From positions 1-21,074 of the forward strand of contig JAUIGA010000010.1 of assembly GCA_030430125.1 (NCBI GenBank): DNA of 21,074 bases. The letters are read 5' to 3'. A model generated the notes under the pieces. It ran no database searches. It was given only the letters and a program-made list of their open reading frames with translations, and had not been told where the DNA came from. The translations under genes and the position numbers were made by a program. This DNA comes from Chloroflexia bacterium (GTDB taxonomy: Bacteria; Chloroflexota; Chloroflexia; Thermomicrobiales; UBA6265). Below, piece after piece: positions 13,858 to 21,074 of this stretch. Position 1 is the stretch's first letter. Each line of letters begins with the position of its first letter.

Positions 13858-15257
13858 TCGGCGAAGGCCTCGAAACCCTCACCATGACCAGGGCGATGCG
13901 TGCTCTGCGCGACGGGAATATCTCCGCGGTCGCGCTGCTGCGGGCAATGTATGAGCAGTACCTTCGAACCGAGCCGACCTTGCATTCATGGGTGGAGCTC
14001 TACGAGCAGGAGGCACTCGCTCAGGCAGTGGTTGCCGATCGGCGGATCAAGGTCACCTCGAACCCACCACCACTCCTCGGGATACCGATAGGGGTCAAGG
14101 ACATCTTCGACATAGCCGGAAAGGTGACGCGGTGCAATTCTGCCTTGCGGGAGAACGCCAAGGTAGCTCACCGGGACGCCGAGGTCGTGCATCGCCTCCG
14201 CAAGGCGGGGGCGGTGTTGTTTGGCAAGACCGTCACCCAGGAGCTTGCGGCGGGCGTCATCAGCGCTCCGGCCCGCAACCCCTGGAATCCTGAGCGGATC
14301 CCCGGCGGAAGCTCCGGTGGCTCGGCGGCGTCCGTAGTCGCCGGAACGTCGCTTGGTGCGATTGGCAGTGACACCGGCGGGAGCATCCGGATACCAGCAT
14401 CCTTGACGGGCAGCGTGGGACTCAAACCGACCTGGGGACGGATCGACCTGAGAGGCACATTCCCGCTCGCCGCGTCGCTGGACACCGCGGGGCCGATCAC
14501 GCGTACGGTCGCCGATGCGGCCGCGATGTACCTCGCCATGGCAAACCGAATGGGAGAGATCTGGGCCAGGCTGGACGAGCTTGACGAGGCACGCGATCTG
14601 CGTGGCGTGCGCATCGGCGTGTTGGCATCCTGGTTCAAGGAACGTGCGCAACACGATGTCCTCAGTGCATTCGACGTCGCCTGTGATCAACTGGCCTCGC
14701 TCGGAGCGGAAGTTGTGCCGTGTGACTGGCCCGATGCTGCCGCCGCCAACACGTCGGCCATGGTGATTTCGCGCGTCGAATCCGCGGCGCTTCACCATCG
14801 CGCCCTGCGCGACGAACCCGAGCGCATTGGGCTGGACGTACGGCAGCGATTGGAGATCGGTGCGCTGCTGTCAGGCGATACCTATCTCAGAGCATGCCAG
14901 GCGCGTCACGCCATCAAGACTTCGATCTCCGACGTGTTCGATCAACTTCGTCTCGACGCGGTGGTGGTCCCGACGACTTCGGTCACGGCGCTCCCGGCGG
15001 ACGATCCGATCGCCCGACATCCGGACGGCACGATTGAATCTGCCGGCGAAGCCCTGACTCGCTTCACGATGCCATGGAACGCGACCGGCCAACCGGTAAT
15101 CTCCGTCCCTTGTGGTTTCGACAGCGACGATTTGCCAATTGGATTTTCATTTGCTGGAAGACCCGACCACGAACTGGCCTTGTGCCGCATTGCCCATGTC
15201 TATGAGCAGGCTGCCGGGTGGTATCTGCGACGACCGGCCCCCGTGCAGGAGATGTGA
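13854..15257 (+). CDS. Amidase-signature family hydrolase (GatA/AtzE-like)
   Basis: A 467-aa serine hydrolase cleaving C-N amide bonds through the Ser-cisSer-Lys triad, read here as Lys82 (GVKDIFD), Ser153 (GGSSGGSAAS) and Ser177 (SDTGGSIRIP). The amidase signature is complete and the C-terminal half has the usual MPWNATGQPVISVPCGF segment. No GatB is nearby, so membership in a GatCAB tRNA amidotransferase is not supported; an AtzE-like, urea-derivative or generic amide hydrolase is more likely. The substrate cannot be read from the sequence. The ATG at 13854 is preferred because AGGAG at 13843-13847 is 6 nt upstream; a GTG at 13830 has no proper Shine-Dalgarno. It overlaps the preceding small gene (ATGA) and the following acyltransferase gene by one nucleotide. 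Confidence 0.88.
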   Translation: MIGEGLETLTMTRAMRALRDGNISAVALLRAMYEQYLRTEPTLHSWVELYEQEALAQAVVADRRIKVTSNPPPLLGIPIGVKDIFDIAGKVTRCNSALRENAKVAHRDAEVVHRLRKAGAVLFGKTVTQELAAGVISAPARNPWNPERIPGGSSGGSAASVVAGTSLGAIGSDTGGSIRIPASLTGSVGLKPTWGRIDLRGTFPLAASLDTAGPITRTVADAAAMYLAMANRMGEIWARLDELDEARDLRGVRIGVLASWFKERAQHDVLSAFDVACDQLASLGAEVVPCDWPDAAAANTSAMVISRVESAALHHRALRDEPERIGLDVRQRLEIGALLSGDTYLRACQARHAIKTSISDVFDQLRLDAVVVPTTSVTALPADDPIARHPDGTIESAGEALTRFTMPWNATGQPVISVPCGFDSDDLPIGFSFAGRPDHELALCRIAHVYEQAAGWYLRRPAPVQEM

Positions 15258-16264
15258 TGACGTCCCGAACGGAGACCGGCTCGCTGCTGAGCACCATTCG
15301 CCAGAGTGATTTGCATCAGGGCTGGCTGACATACCTCGAACAACTCGAGGTGCCGGTAGGCTCGATTGAGTTGCCACCCGATGACGACCTCGCCCGAATC
15401 CTTGCCGCCCTTGAGGTGCCGGAGGCCGATATTGGTGACGTGATCGCATCGCGACCCAGTCGGGAATGTTCGCCGGACACCTGGTGGCTGATCGAGCGGA
15501 GCGTGGCCGCCCTGACAGGGTCGATGGGAGATCTTGAGGGTCCTCCAAGATTCCCTTCACCGCGTGAGATCGCCGGCATCAACCCCTGGTACTTCGTGTA
15601 CATCTTTGTCGCGACATTGCCGCACACTCGCGCCTACCACGCCTCGCGCGGAATCCCGGACGACATTGCCGCAGCGACACTTGCAGACCTCGGACGCAAC
15701 GTGCGAGTCAACCACAAGCGCTACGGAGAAGGCGGGCTCGAGGTGGCGTTCTGGCTTGCGCTGCACGCTCGCGGGGTGATTTACCAGCTCGGCCGGTTGC
15801 AGTTCGAGCGCGCTCGTCTGGGAGCATCGCTCGCGCAAGCGATGATCGAGCGCGGTGAGCCTGCCTCACCAGACGAAGTCGTGTTATCTGTTCACATCCC
15901 GGATTTCCTGGGTCCGTTCACGCCGGACCGCGTTGACGCGTCGATCGCGGAGGCTCGGGGATTTTTCAGGCACCACTTCCCGGAGGATCGCATCCGGTAC
16001 GCCGTCTGCCATTCCTGGCTTCTCGACCCGCAACTCAAGGAGTATCTCGCCCCCGCGTCGAACATTGTGCAATTCCAGGACCGTTTCGCGCTGTCTGACA
16101 GGAAGCAGGATGCGGACCGATCCATTGTCCAGTTCGTGTTTGGACCTGCTCCCGACGATCTGCGGGAGTTGCCACAGCGAACGTCGCTGGAGCGAGCCGT
16201 GGCTGGACACCTTCTTGCGGGTCGACATTGGCACGGCCGGTCGGGCTGGTTTCGATGGGGATAA
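15257..16264 (+). CDS. GNAT-like acyltransferase-domain protein (NAT_N/GNAT_C type)
   Basis: A 335-aa protein resembling those annotated as 'acyltransferase domain-containing' in Actinobacteria and Chloroflexi, which I recall as an N-terminal NAT_N domain plus a C-terminal GNAT-like domain. The N-terminal half is helical (TWWLIERSVAALTG, then INPWYFVYIFVATLPHTRAYH). The C-terminal half has the hallmarks VLSVHIPDFLGPFTPDRVDAS, a FFRHHFPED turn and CHSWLLDPQLKEYLAPASNIV. By family knowledge it should transfer an acyl group from an acyl-CoA to an amine, but no substrate is known. The ATG overlaps the amidase stop by one nucleotide and has AGGAG 5 nt upstream, so it is coupled to the amidase. Pairing an amide hydrolase with an N-acyltransferase suggests acyl exchange on one metabolite; that is inference. 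Confidence 0.72.
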   Translation: MTSRTETGSLLSTIRQSDLHQGWLTYLEQLEVPVGSIELPPDDDLARILAALEVPEADIGDVIASRPSRECSPDTWWLIERSVAALTGSMGDLEGPPRFPSPREIAGINPWYFVYIFVATLPHTRAYHASRGIPDDIAAATLADLGRNVRVNHKRYGEGGLEVAFWLALHARGVIYQLGRLQFERARLGASLAQAMIERGEPASPDEVVLSVHIPDFLGPFTPDRVDASIAEARGFFRHHFPEDRIRYAVCHSWLLDPQLKEYLAPASNIVQFQDRFALSDRKQDADRSIVQFVFGPAPDDLRELPQRTSLERAVAGHLLAGRHWHGRSGWFRWG

Positions 16265-16334
16265 CTGCAGATTCTCGACGTCGAACGCAGGCGAGGACTC
16301 AATGGGGGAAGCTCTCCCTGGCGGGAATGCAAAT

Positions 16335-16354
16335 GGCCCTCGCAGTGGAGGGCC
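16335..16354. terminator. Bidirectional intrinsic terminator between the acyltransferase gene and the tRNA operon
   Basis: GGCCCTC (16335-16341) and GAGGGCC (16348-16354) are perfect complements around a 6-nt loop. On the minus strand the stem is followed by ATTTGCATT, and on the plus strand by GGTTTCCTTGATTCT. It lies 27 nt after the tRNA-Gly 3' end and 70 nt after the acyltransferase stop, so it can terminate both converging units. Confidence 0.7.
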
Positions 16355-16381
16355 GGTTTCCTTGATTCTCTGGGGATTTCC

Positions 16382-16457
16382 TGGAGCGGGAGACCGGACT
16401 CGAACCGGCGACATTCTGCTTGGAAGGCAGACACTCTACCAACTGAGTTACTCCCGC
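16382..16457 (-). tRNA. tRNA-Gly (TCC anticodon)
   Basis: Complete cloverleaf: acceptor GCGGGAG/CTCCCGC, D stem ACTC/GAGT, anticodon arm TCTGC-CTTCCAA-GCAGA, T arm GCCGG-TTCGAGT-CCGGT and discriminator T. The terminal CCA is encoded (16384-16382). It reads GGA and GGG codons. It is the second gene of a two-tRNA operon, 26 nt after tRNA-Pro. Confidence 0.96.
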
Positions 16458-16483
16458 AGGCGGATCGCCGACAGCGACTCCGG

Positions 16484-16556
16484 TCGGGGTGAGAGGACTC
16501 GAACCTCCGACCTCAGCGTCCCAAACGCCGCGCGCTACCGACTGCGCCACACCCCG
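16484..16556 (-). tRNA. tRNA-Pro (TGG anticodon)
   Basis: Complete 73-nt cloverleaf: acceptor CGGGGTG/CACCCCG, D stem GCGC/GCGC, anticodon arm CGGCG-TTTGGGA-CGCTG, T arm GGAGG-TTCGAGT-CCTCT and discriminator A. CCA is not encoded (ACCG follows), unlike the adjacent tRNA-Gly. The anticodon TGG and the CGGGG start are typical of proline tRNA. It is the first gene of the tRNA operon. Confidence 0.96.
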
Positions 16557-16594
16557 AGGTTGCTGCGCCCAAGGCGTTCGACCTCGGCATCGAA

Positions 16595-16624
16595 GTATAG
16601 GGGGCGAACGACCGACGCGTCAAC
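16595..16624 (-). promoter_or_regulatory. Promoter of the tRNA-Pro/tRNA-Gly operon
   Basis: On the minus strand TTGACG (16619-16624) and TATACT (16595-16600) are 18 nt apart, each one mismatch from consensus. A start near 16588 would give a ~30-nt leader before tRNA-Pro. A C-rich discriminator region and the palindrome CGAACGTTCG (16631-16640) just upstream of the -35 are visible. This is the best conventional promoter in the window. Confidence 0.75.
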
Positions 16625-16691
16625 TCGCGCGAACGTTCGTACCGACAGCCACCCCGAGCCACGTGCATCCTGTGATTCACCAACAGTGGTA

Positions 16692-19600
16692 TCACGTGTT
16701 ACCGATGACGCGGTAGACCACGGTGTCACCACTGGAGAATGCGACCTCCAGCGTGGATCCCACCATCTCGTCGAAGGCTGCAATACCCGTATCAAGGTTG
16801 AGGGCCCGATACTGCGGTACTTCACTCATGGCGACACAGTCGTTCCCATACACTACCGGGTATGTGCGCTCCAGGTCGCCCACGACGATGTAGTGGATGT
16901 CGTATCGATCGATGATGGCAAGCTTTTCATCGGTACTGCTGGACCCATAGAGTGTCCTCAGGTCCATATCACGCTGGGGCAGGACCGAGGGATCGCGCTG
17001 TTGCCTCTCGTGCCGTTGCCAGCCAAGCACGGAAGGCAACCCTGTTCCGATTGAGATACGTGACGAGTTGCACCGGTAGGGGGCGAATGCCGCCTCGGCG
17101 ATTACTGGGGTCCCGGCTACCTCTGTGTTGAACCAGTCGATGACGTCGCGGTCTTCGTCGAAGGCAATGACGTACCCATCGAGGGTAGGAACGGTGCCGT
17201 ACTCCATCCAGTCAAACGCATCGAGCGTCACCCGGTTCGGCCGGGGCTCGAACCGGGCATCAAGACGAATGCCGGTGGCGGCGACCGGGTAGGCCGCGGA
17301 GAGGGTCAGGACGAGCGCGGTAGCTACGGTGGCGATCGCCGGCGCGTTGCGTCGGAGCGCGGTGGCTGCACCGCCGGTGGCGAGACGAGACAGGAAGGCA
17401 TTCACCAAGACTCCCGCAGCAGCCGCGGCAGGGATCGCCAGCAGCACCCAGACCTGATTGTAGAACTTGAACACCGTGTTCATGCGGGCCCAGTCGGTCT
17501 GCGCGAGGTCGTCCGCGAGAAAGACAACTTCGACGCCTGCGCCTGTACAACCGGCGGCGGCAACGAGCAGTGCCGCGAGGCGGGGTGCCGGGGGCCGTTT
17601 GCGCAGAGCAACCGAGGTTGCCGCGCCCACGATTCCTGCGTACAGGGCGGCAACTGGCCGGTCGATCAGCAAGAATCCGAGCACCCCAGCAGCCCCGGCC
17701 ACAGCCAGGAGATTCCCGGTCCATCGAGGCAACCCGAAGTCAAATCGCTGAGGTGGCTGACCGAGGTCGATGATCGATTGCAGCCAGATGCCCGACACAG
17801 TAATCACAGTCAACGTGTCCAGCCAGGATACGAGATCGGGCTCACGGATTGCGGCCAGCCATCGCGCCAGCAACACGATGCCCAACACTGCAAAGAGCCA
17901 GACGTGCGTGCTCCGCATCCGACCGCCGCGTGCAATTGCGAACAAGGCGGGTATCGTCGCAGTTGCGATCAAGAGCATCCCACCAGCATGCGATTCGAGC
18001 TCCAGGAGCGATGTTGAATTCCGCACCGCTTCGACTTGGCCGAACGGGGCTTCGAAGTGCAGAAGGAACGGCAGCGCAACGATACCTGCCCCAATTGCCA
18101 CCCCACCGACCTTGAGCGCCAGGATAAAGAGCCGTCGCCTCGCTCTGGTGATGCGCTGCGTGCCGATGATAATTCCGCCCGCCACAATGCCGGCGGCGAC
18201 CGGAAGATCCCACGCGTTTGTCGGGTAGACGATTCCGAGCGCGATGGTGGTCAGGCAGAGGCGAGCGACCATGGTCCGGAGGCCGGTTACGGGTGTGCCG
18301 AAAGCGAAGGTCGCCGCCAGGCCGATGCACAGGACCAGGAGCGGCATGCCCACAACATGCGCATGGAGATCGCCATAGAGTCCCGTGAAGTAGGGGAATT
18401 CGGTGATGAGCTGACCGGTATCGGCGTCGACGATCGCGCGGCTCGGATTCCACACCCAGAAGGTGAACAGGTCCAGATCGATTCCGACACCCCTGACGAT
18501 GTTGCCGAGTTGCGCGACCGTGACCATGTTGCCGGCGTAGGAGACCAATGCCACAGCAAGGAGACCGGACAGGATCCCATCTTGCCGGCTACGGGACAGC
18601 CTGTTCCCGAACATCGCACCGACGCTGAAGGTGGTCGATGCAAGTATTGCCATGATTGTCGGCTGCGCGAGATTGAATGCGATTTCAGTTGGGATTCCGG
18701 TTGCCTTGATCAGGAACGCGACCAGATAGAAGCTGTAGTAGTAGTAATTGATGAACCCCTGCGAATACCACGGGTCGACTGGCGGGAACTCCGGGCTGCG
18801 GAGAATCGCATTGATCTGTGCGAACTCCATCGGCTTCTCGCCGCCCCAGTACACGTGCCATGAATCTGGATTCAGGAACTTGAAGGTCAGGAAGATAAGG
18901 AATGTGACCCAGAAGACCGCCTCGGCGGCGCCGATCGAACGGAACTGCGTTTGGCCGCTGGCAGGTTCTCGGCGCCCAAACCAGAACCAGGATGCGAGGG
19001 CGAACAGCATGAGCGTCACGCCCACCCAGACCGCTCGGAACTGGATCAGATGGGCGCTGGACAGCCACCAGAAAACGGTCGCGGGCACGATCACGCCGAC
19101 CAGGCGGCTGAACCCCCAACCGGCATCCGGGAATCCCTTGAACACCGTTCTGGCCAGCGGCCAGGCGGCGGCCTGCAGGAAGGCAAGCAAAAGCAGCCAG
19201 ACGACCAGCGCGCCAGCCGTGTTCCCTGTGATTCGCTCGCTCCACCGGGAGTCGGTGACATCATCAAGCTCGGAGACCGGAGTATCGAACGTGAGCGGTT
19301 CCGATTGCGGTTCTCGGTCAGGTTCGCTCTGTGCCAGCGCTGAAGCCCCCAGGAGTTGCACGAACTCGGGGTAGGGCACCAGTTGGTGCTTCTGGTAGAT
19401 GCGAACGACGGGATGGTCGTAATTAATGAAGGTTTCGTCCGCCCCGGAGTCCGGGAACTCCAACCCGAAAAGAGTCGGCGACGATACGAAGGACTTCATT
19501 GGCTCGATGCCGCCGAGACCGGATTCGAGGAGCTCATAGAAGCGAATGGGGACCGCATACCGCCACGGATTCTGCCGCATGCCTCTCTCGACGCGATCGG

Positions 19601-21074
19601 AGGCGAGTACGTAGTAATCGGCGTCGGTCATCAGTTTGTGGAGCTGTCTTGGTGTGGATGATTGCGACGCTTGATCGATTGCACTGGCGAGTTCCTGCGT
19701 GTCTTCGGGTGTGATGGTATTGGACAGCGCTACCCGTGACGAGATGTCCCTGAGGGCGTTCTGAAGGTCTGGGGAGGTCGTGATGCGCGCCATCGCACTC
19801 ACCAGCTCGAACTGAAACGCCGCAGCAACCGGCGGACCGTTTTCATCGAGGGGGATGCCGTCTTCGCGGGTAAGGGCCAGACCGATTCTCTCGAGGTGCG
19901 ATCCTGCGAGGTTCGCTGCGAAGTCCACGTGTGAGATACCGTTGAGGACATCGACAGCCGCTTCGATCTGACCCGATCCGACCAGGTTGCCAAGCGTTTC
20001 ACCATACGGCAAGTACGTGAGGGCTGGCCCCAGCAGGGCGATATCACCATAGGTCGGACGGGTCGAATAGAGATTGATACTCGCTGAATCGAACCGCCGG
20101 GCGTCAGTCGAGTGGGCCGATATGAGGGATATCGGCAACCGATCGTCCCATATCTCGTCAGTGAAGGTGGAACCTGGCGGCAGATTCTCAAACATCCAGA
20201 TCGACGCTGCGACCCGCGTGTGTTCCCCGGAGGGCACCTGGGCGAAGGCGGCACCCCAGCCGGAGGAAATGACCAGCATCAATGCCGTAAACCCTACGGC
20301 CAACGTTTTCCCCAGTCGATCCTTCAGGACCATCGCCATGGAAACGATGGCCAGTCCGGCGCAGATTGCGAGCGCCGGTGTCACGGGGAGTGCGTAGCGT
20401 GGGAACTTGGTCTCCGGGTACAGGATCACCAACGTGAATCCCGCGAGCCAGAGGAGAAGCAATGTGGCTGCGGCAGATTGTCGTTTCCAGGCAAACCAGG
20501 CCAGCAGGCCGGCTCCGCAGATGCCAAGGAGGATAGCGACCGGACCGAGGAAATACTGGACAGCTTCGGTGATTTGATACGCACCTCGCGTCGTTTTGAC
20601 ATATTGCTGAGTGAATGGGACATCCCAGGTCCCCGATTGGATCATGCCCTGTTGCCTGAGGGAGTCTCCATAAGCAGCCGGCGCGAGAAATGCGAAGGGC
20701 TCGCCCAGGAAAAAGACGGTCGACGTCGCGACGAAACTGATAGTTGCTCGCGCGACGGCGCGAATGACAATTCGGCCGCTGGCCAATCCGTGCTGGTGGT
20801 CCATCCAGGCTGCAAGGACAATGGCGGCGAGCAGAATGCAGGCAAAGGGCGCGGCTGTCGCCTTCGTTGCGAGAGCCAGTCCGAACCAGCACGACATCAA
20901 CGAGAATCTCCAGAGCGACCCCGAGTTCACTGCGTCGATTCCCGTCAACAGGGATGCGAAAATGAAGAACGTGAGCCACGAATCGACCGTGAAGAAATGG
21001 CTGGACTGGATCGCAATGGGAAGAAAGGCATAGACCACGGAACCAGCGAGGCCGACTGTCCGGCTGATCACCCG
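16692..21074 (-). CDS. Giant GT39-like/DUF2298 membrane protein (N-terminus outside window)
   Basis: At least 1459 residues are in the window and the frame is still open at the right edge. Numbering from the first in-window GTG codon (21071), residues 1-276 are a polytopic domain like PMT/GT39 glycosyltransferases (FTVDSWLTFF, YPETKFPRYALPVTPAL). Residues 277-615 look extracytoplasmic and end with WRYAVPIRFYELL and EFPDSGADETFINYDHP. Residues ~617-1265 are a second multi-spanning domain with DUF2298 hallmarks: GGEKPMEFAQINAI, NYYYY at 775-779, EFPYFTGLYGDLHAH at 891-905 and WARMNTVFKFYNQVW near 1194-1208. A soluble tail of about 190 residues follows. GT39 enzymes use polyprenyl-phosphate sugars outside the membrane; DUF2298 function is unestablished. 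The acidic GT39 catalytic residues would lie off-window. A role in cell-surface glycan or glycoprotein assembly is inference. Confidence 0.88.
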   Translation of the reverse strand, partial: RVISRTVGLAGSVVYAFLPIAIQSSHFFTVDSWLTFFIFASLLTGIDAVNSGSLWRFSLMSCWFGLALATKATAAPFACILLAAIVLAAWMDHQHGLASGRIVIRAVARATISFVATSTVFFLGEPFAFLAPAAYGDSLRQQGMIQSGTWDVPFTQQYVKTTRGAYQITEAVQYFLGPVAILLGICGAGLLAWFAWKRQSAAATLLLLWLAGFTLVILYPETKFPRYALPVTPALAICAGLAIVSMAMVLKDRLGKTLAVGFTALMLVISSGWGAAFAQVPSGEHTRVAASIWMFENLPPGSTFTDEIWDDRLPISLISAHSTDARRFDSASINLYSTRPTYGDIALLGPALTYLPYGETLGNLVGSGQIEAAVDVLNGISHVDFAANLAGSHLERIGLALTREDGIPLDENGPPVAAAFQFELVSAMARITTSPDLQNALRDISSRVALSNTITPEDTQELASAIDQASQSSTPRQLHKLMTDADYYVLASDRVERGMRQNPWRYAVPIRFYELLESGLGGIEPMKSFVSSPTLFGLEFPDSGADETFINYDHPVVRIYQKHQLVPYPEFVQLLGASALAQSEPDREPQSEPLTFDTPVSELDDVTDSRWSERITGNTAGALVVWLLLLAFLQAAAWPLARTVFKGFPDAGWGFSRLVGVIVPATVFWWLSSAHLIQFRAVWVGVTLMLFALASWFWFGRREPASGQTQFRSIGAAEAVFWVTFLIFLTFKFLNPDSWHVYWGGEKPMEFAQINAILRSPEFPPVDPWYSQGFINYYYYSFYLVAFLIKATGIPTEIAFNLAQPTIMAILASTTFSVGAMFGNRLSRSRQDGILSGLLAVALVSYAGNMVTVAQLGNIVRGVGIDLDLFTFWVWNPSRAIVDADTGQLITEFPYFTGLYGDLHAHVVGMPLLVLCIGLAATFAFGTPVTGLRTMVARLCLTTIALGIVYPTNAWDLPVAAGIVAGGIIIGTQRITRARRRLFILALKVGGVAIGAGIVALPFLLHFEAPFGQVEAVRNSTSLLELESHAGGMLLIATATIPALFAIARGGRMRSTHVWLFAVLGIVLLARWLAAIREPDLVSWLDTLTVITVSGIWLQSIIDLGQPPQRFDFGLPRWTGNLLAVAGAAGVLGFLLIDRPVAALYAGIVGAATSVALRKRPPAPRLAALLVAAAGCTGAGVEVVFLADDLAQTDWARMNTVFKFYNQVWVLLAIPAAAAAGVLVNAFLSRLATGGAATALRRNAPAIATVATALVLTLSAAYPVAATGIRLDARFEPRPNRVTLDAFDWMEYGTVPTLDGYVIAFDEDRDVIDWFNTEVAGTPVIAEAAFAPYRCNSSRISIGTGLPSVLGWQRHERQQRDPSVLPQRDMDLRTLYGSSSTDEKLAIIDRYDIHYIVVGDLERTYPVVYGNDCVAMSEVPQYRALNLDTGIAAFDEMVGSTLEVAFSSGDTVVYRVIGNT

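Noticed and set aside
16672..16695. Inverted repeat GTGAT...ATCAC over the stop codon of the large membrane-protein gene
   Set aside because: The stem is short and interrupted, with no T-tract on the minus strand; not good enough to call a terminator.
16265..17054. Extension of a plus-strand frame across the two tRNA genes
   Set aside because: It contains the typical 'GAGDRTRTGDI' antisense-tRNA peptide and crosses a terminator; no gene.
1..21074. CRISPR array, insertion sequence, prophage or integrated element at the tRNA genes
   Set aside because: No spaced direct repeats, transposase, integrase or duplicated tRNA 3' end was seen; gene content is core metabolism.

Overview
The window looks like a chromosomal segment from a GC-rich bacterium, most likely a Chloroflexota member of the Thermomicrobia/Sphaerobacter type. 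The best evidence is a giant membrane protein with a DUF2298 ('Chlor_Arch_YYY') domain, a family known mainly from Chloroflexi and Archaea. A ChlD/CoxE-like VWA protein and a NAT_N/GNAT_C-like acyltransferase fit that placement, but the taxonomy is inference. No insertion sequence, phage gene, CRISPR array or other mark of recent transfer is visible, and coding density is high.

Left part (3-8075, + strand): the 3' portion of a VWA-domain gene, then purL, purF, gcvT, gcvH and gcvPA. purF and gcvT overlap at an ATGA, so purine synthesis and glycine cleavage are joined in one probable operon. The gcvPB subunit that should partner gcvPA is absent; der follows instead, behind its own extended -10 promoter. 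der and plsY (8194-10163) are 2 nt apart and run convergently into galE (- strand, 10207-11184).

Middle (11185-13482): galE and glyA diverge from a 188-nt region holding an extended -10 element and a two-tier hairpin in the probable glyA leader. glyA ends at a perfect 20-bp-stem hairpin. On the - strand, reading leftwards, come a tRNA with CAT anticodon (probably tRNA-Ile2), an operator-like palindrome, rsfS and a 61-aa membrane protein.

Right part (13594-21074): a tightly coupled + strand cassette encodes a small GatC/AtzG-like protein, an amidase-signature hydrolase and a GNAT-like acyltransferase. It converges on a tRNA-Pro(TGG)-tRNA-Gly(TCC) operon with a clear promoter and a shared terminator. 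The rest is a truncated - strand gene for a GT39-like plus DUF2298 membrane protein of at least 1459 residues.

Functionally, purL, purF, gcvT/H/PA and glyA form a glycine/one-carbon/purine theme: GlyA and the glycine cleavage system interconvert serine, glycine and methylene-THF, and the purine pathway consumes glycine and formyl-THF. der, rsfS and the tRNAs are translation-related; plsY, galE and the large membrane protein are envelope-related. Most of the window is core metabolism and housekeeping. The less ordinary items are the amidase/acyltransferase cassette, the missing gcvPB, the structured intergenic elements and the large membrane protein.
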